A stretch of DNA of 64,000 bases from Candidatus Nitrospira nitrificans (lineage in GTDB: Bacteria; Nitrospirota; Nitrospiria; Nitrospirales; Nitrospiraceae), in the NCBI RefSeq assembly GCF_001458775.1, contig NZ_CZPZ01000008.1:1-64000 (forward strand), given 5' to 3'. Positions 63,701 through 64,000 of this stretch are shown here, in pieces. The position numbers and the translations under genes are program-made. The notes beneath the pieces were generated by a model. It ran no database searches and had not been told where the DNA came from. It saw nothing but the letters and a program-made list of their open reading frames with translations. Every line of letters begins with the position of its first letter. Position 1 is the stretch's first letter.

Positions 63701-64000
63701 CTAGAACATGAATTTAAGTCCTACGAAATAGGTGACATGGCTGCTTGAATTCCCAATCGGAAGCTTTCTTGTCCAGCGCACTTCAGCAAGCGTTGGCGTG
63801 TCAGCGATCGTTATGGGTGTCGGCACGTAGACCTTCAATACTTGCTCAATATTAGGGGCTTGATCCATAAGAACTAACATGCCTCCACTACTAATATTCA
63901 GCGATAACGCTTTCCCCCCTTTAGCAAGATTGCCATTCCCTGTCTCTGGCGAGGTCATCTCATAAAGAATTGGCCTCAGCAGTGCCGCCCGCTCACTATG
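63701..64000 (-). CDS. PilZ-domain protein (partial, 5' end outside the window)
   Basis: Reading from the window edge, 99 residues are visible without a start codon being needed: RAALLRPILYEMTSPETG then GKALSLNISSGGMLVLMDQA, then VLKVYVPTP, ADTPTLAEVRWTRKLP and YFVGLKFMF. The xLNISSGGM string and the terminal GLKF motif are the core of PilZ domains, which often bind cyclic di-GMP through an upstream RxxxR motif that is not fully visible here. It may be the regulator of the polysaccharide locus, or simply its neighbour. The ATG at 63958 is inside the domain and is not the true start. Confidence 0.8.
   Translation of the reverse strand, partial: HSERAALLRPILYEMTSPETGNGNLAKGGKALSLNISSGGMLVLMDQAPNIEQVLKVYVPTPITIADTPTLAEVRWTRKLPIGNSSSHVTYFVGLKFMF

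Noticed and set aside
1-64000. CRISPR array, tRNA or rRNA genes
   Set aside because: No regularly spaced short repeats and no tRNA-like or rRNA-like sequence were seen anywhere in the window.

Overview
This window is most of a large surface-polysaccharide (O-antigen/capsule/exopolysaccharide) locus from a diderm bacterium. The evidence for an outer membrane is two Wza-like export proteins, an outer-membrane beta-barrel, a Wzm/Wzt ABC exporter and an O-antigen-ligase/polymerase-type membrane protein. The genes have mid-range GC, there are many decayed insertion sequences, and the secreted beta-helix and aminotransferase families look like those of Nitrospira-type genomes. The genus is a guess from general familiarity, not something the sequence proves. 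Every intact gene except one beta-helix gene (16567-17811) lies on the minus strand, so the locus reads from high to low coordinates.

Layout from the transcriptional start downward. At 64000-63701 is the tail of a PilZ-domain protein. From 63186 to 54833 is a tightly coupled nucleotide-sugar operon: glucose-1-phosphate cytidylyltransferase, NAD-dependent epimerase/dehydratase, sugar C-methyltransferase, RfbC-like epimerase, DUF4910 aminopeptidase-like protein, Fe/2OG dioxygenase-like protein, sugar nucleotidyltransferase and a GSA-aminomutase-like aminotransferase. Four of its junctions are 4-bp ATGA-type overlaps. From 54782 to 48966 is the export block: two Wza-like proteins, a beta-barrel, Wzm, Wzt and a hexapeptide acyltransferase. 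From 48589 to 25527 is the assembly and decoration block: several GT4 and GT2 glycosyltransferases, an O-antigen ligase/polymerase, a CapK-like AMP ligase, two methyltransferase/ATP-grasp sets and three asparagine-synthase-like enzymes. From 28000 to 14400 is an unstable zone holding three paralogous right-handed beta-helix proteins, two of which share an 845-bp block that is almost identical, together with nested and decayed IS elements and a polysaccharide deacetylase. From 14356 to 2714 is a second biosynthetic block: GT2, a WbpB-WbpD-like fusion with a WbpE-like aminotransferase, a second deacetylase, a PseC/PglE-like aminotransferase, a PglC-WbpM-like fusion and a Wzz/BY-kinase-like protein. 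At 1549-1 is a GC-rich ABC exporter split into membrane and ATPase ORFs, cut by the window edge.

How it could work together (inference): the PglC-like half of the fusion would start a lipid-linked glycan on the sugar made by its own dehydratase half plus the adjacent DegT aminotransferase. The WbpB/D/E-like enzymes would make a 2,3-diamino-2,3-dideoxy-uronic acid donor. The cytidylyltransferase operon would make a branched, C-methylated deoxysugar. The asparagine-synthase-like, ATP-grasp and CapK-like enzymes would amidate or acylate the carboxyl and amino groups. The product would be exported by Wzm/Wzt and possibly by the second ABC exporter, through the Wza-like/barrel assembly. The most unusual points are the density of amide-forming enzymes, two uncommon enzyme fusions, a kinase-like copolymerase with altered catalytic motifs, apparent gene conversion between beta-helix genes and a three-level IS nest.
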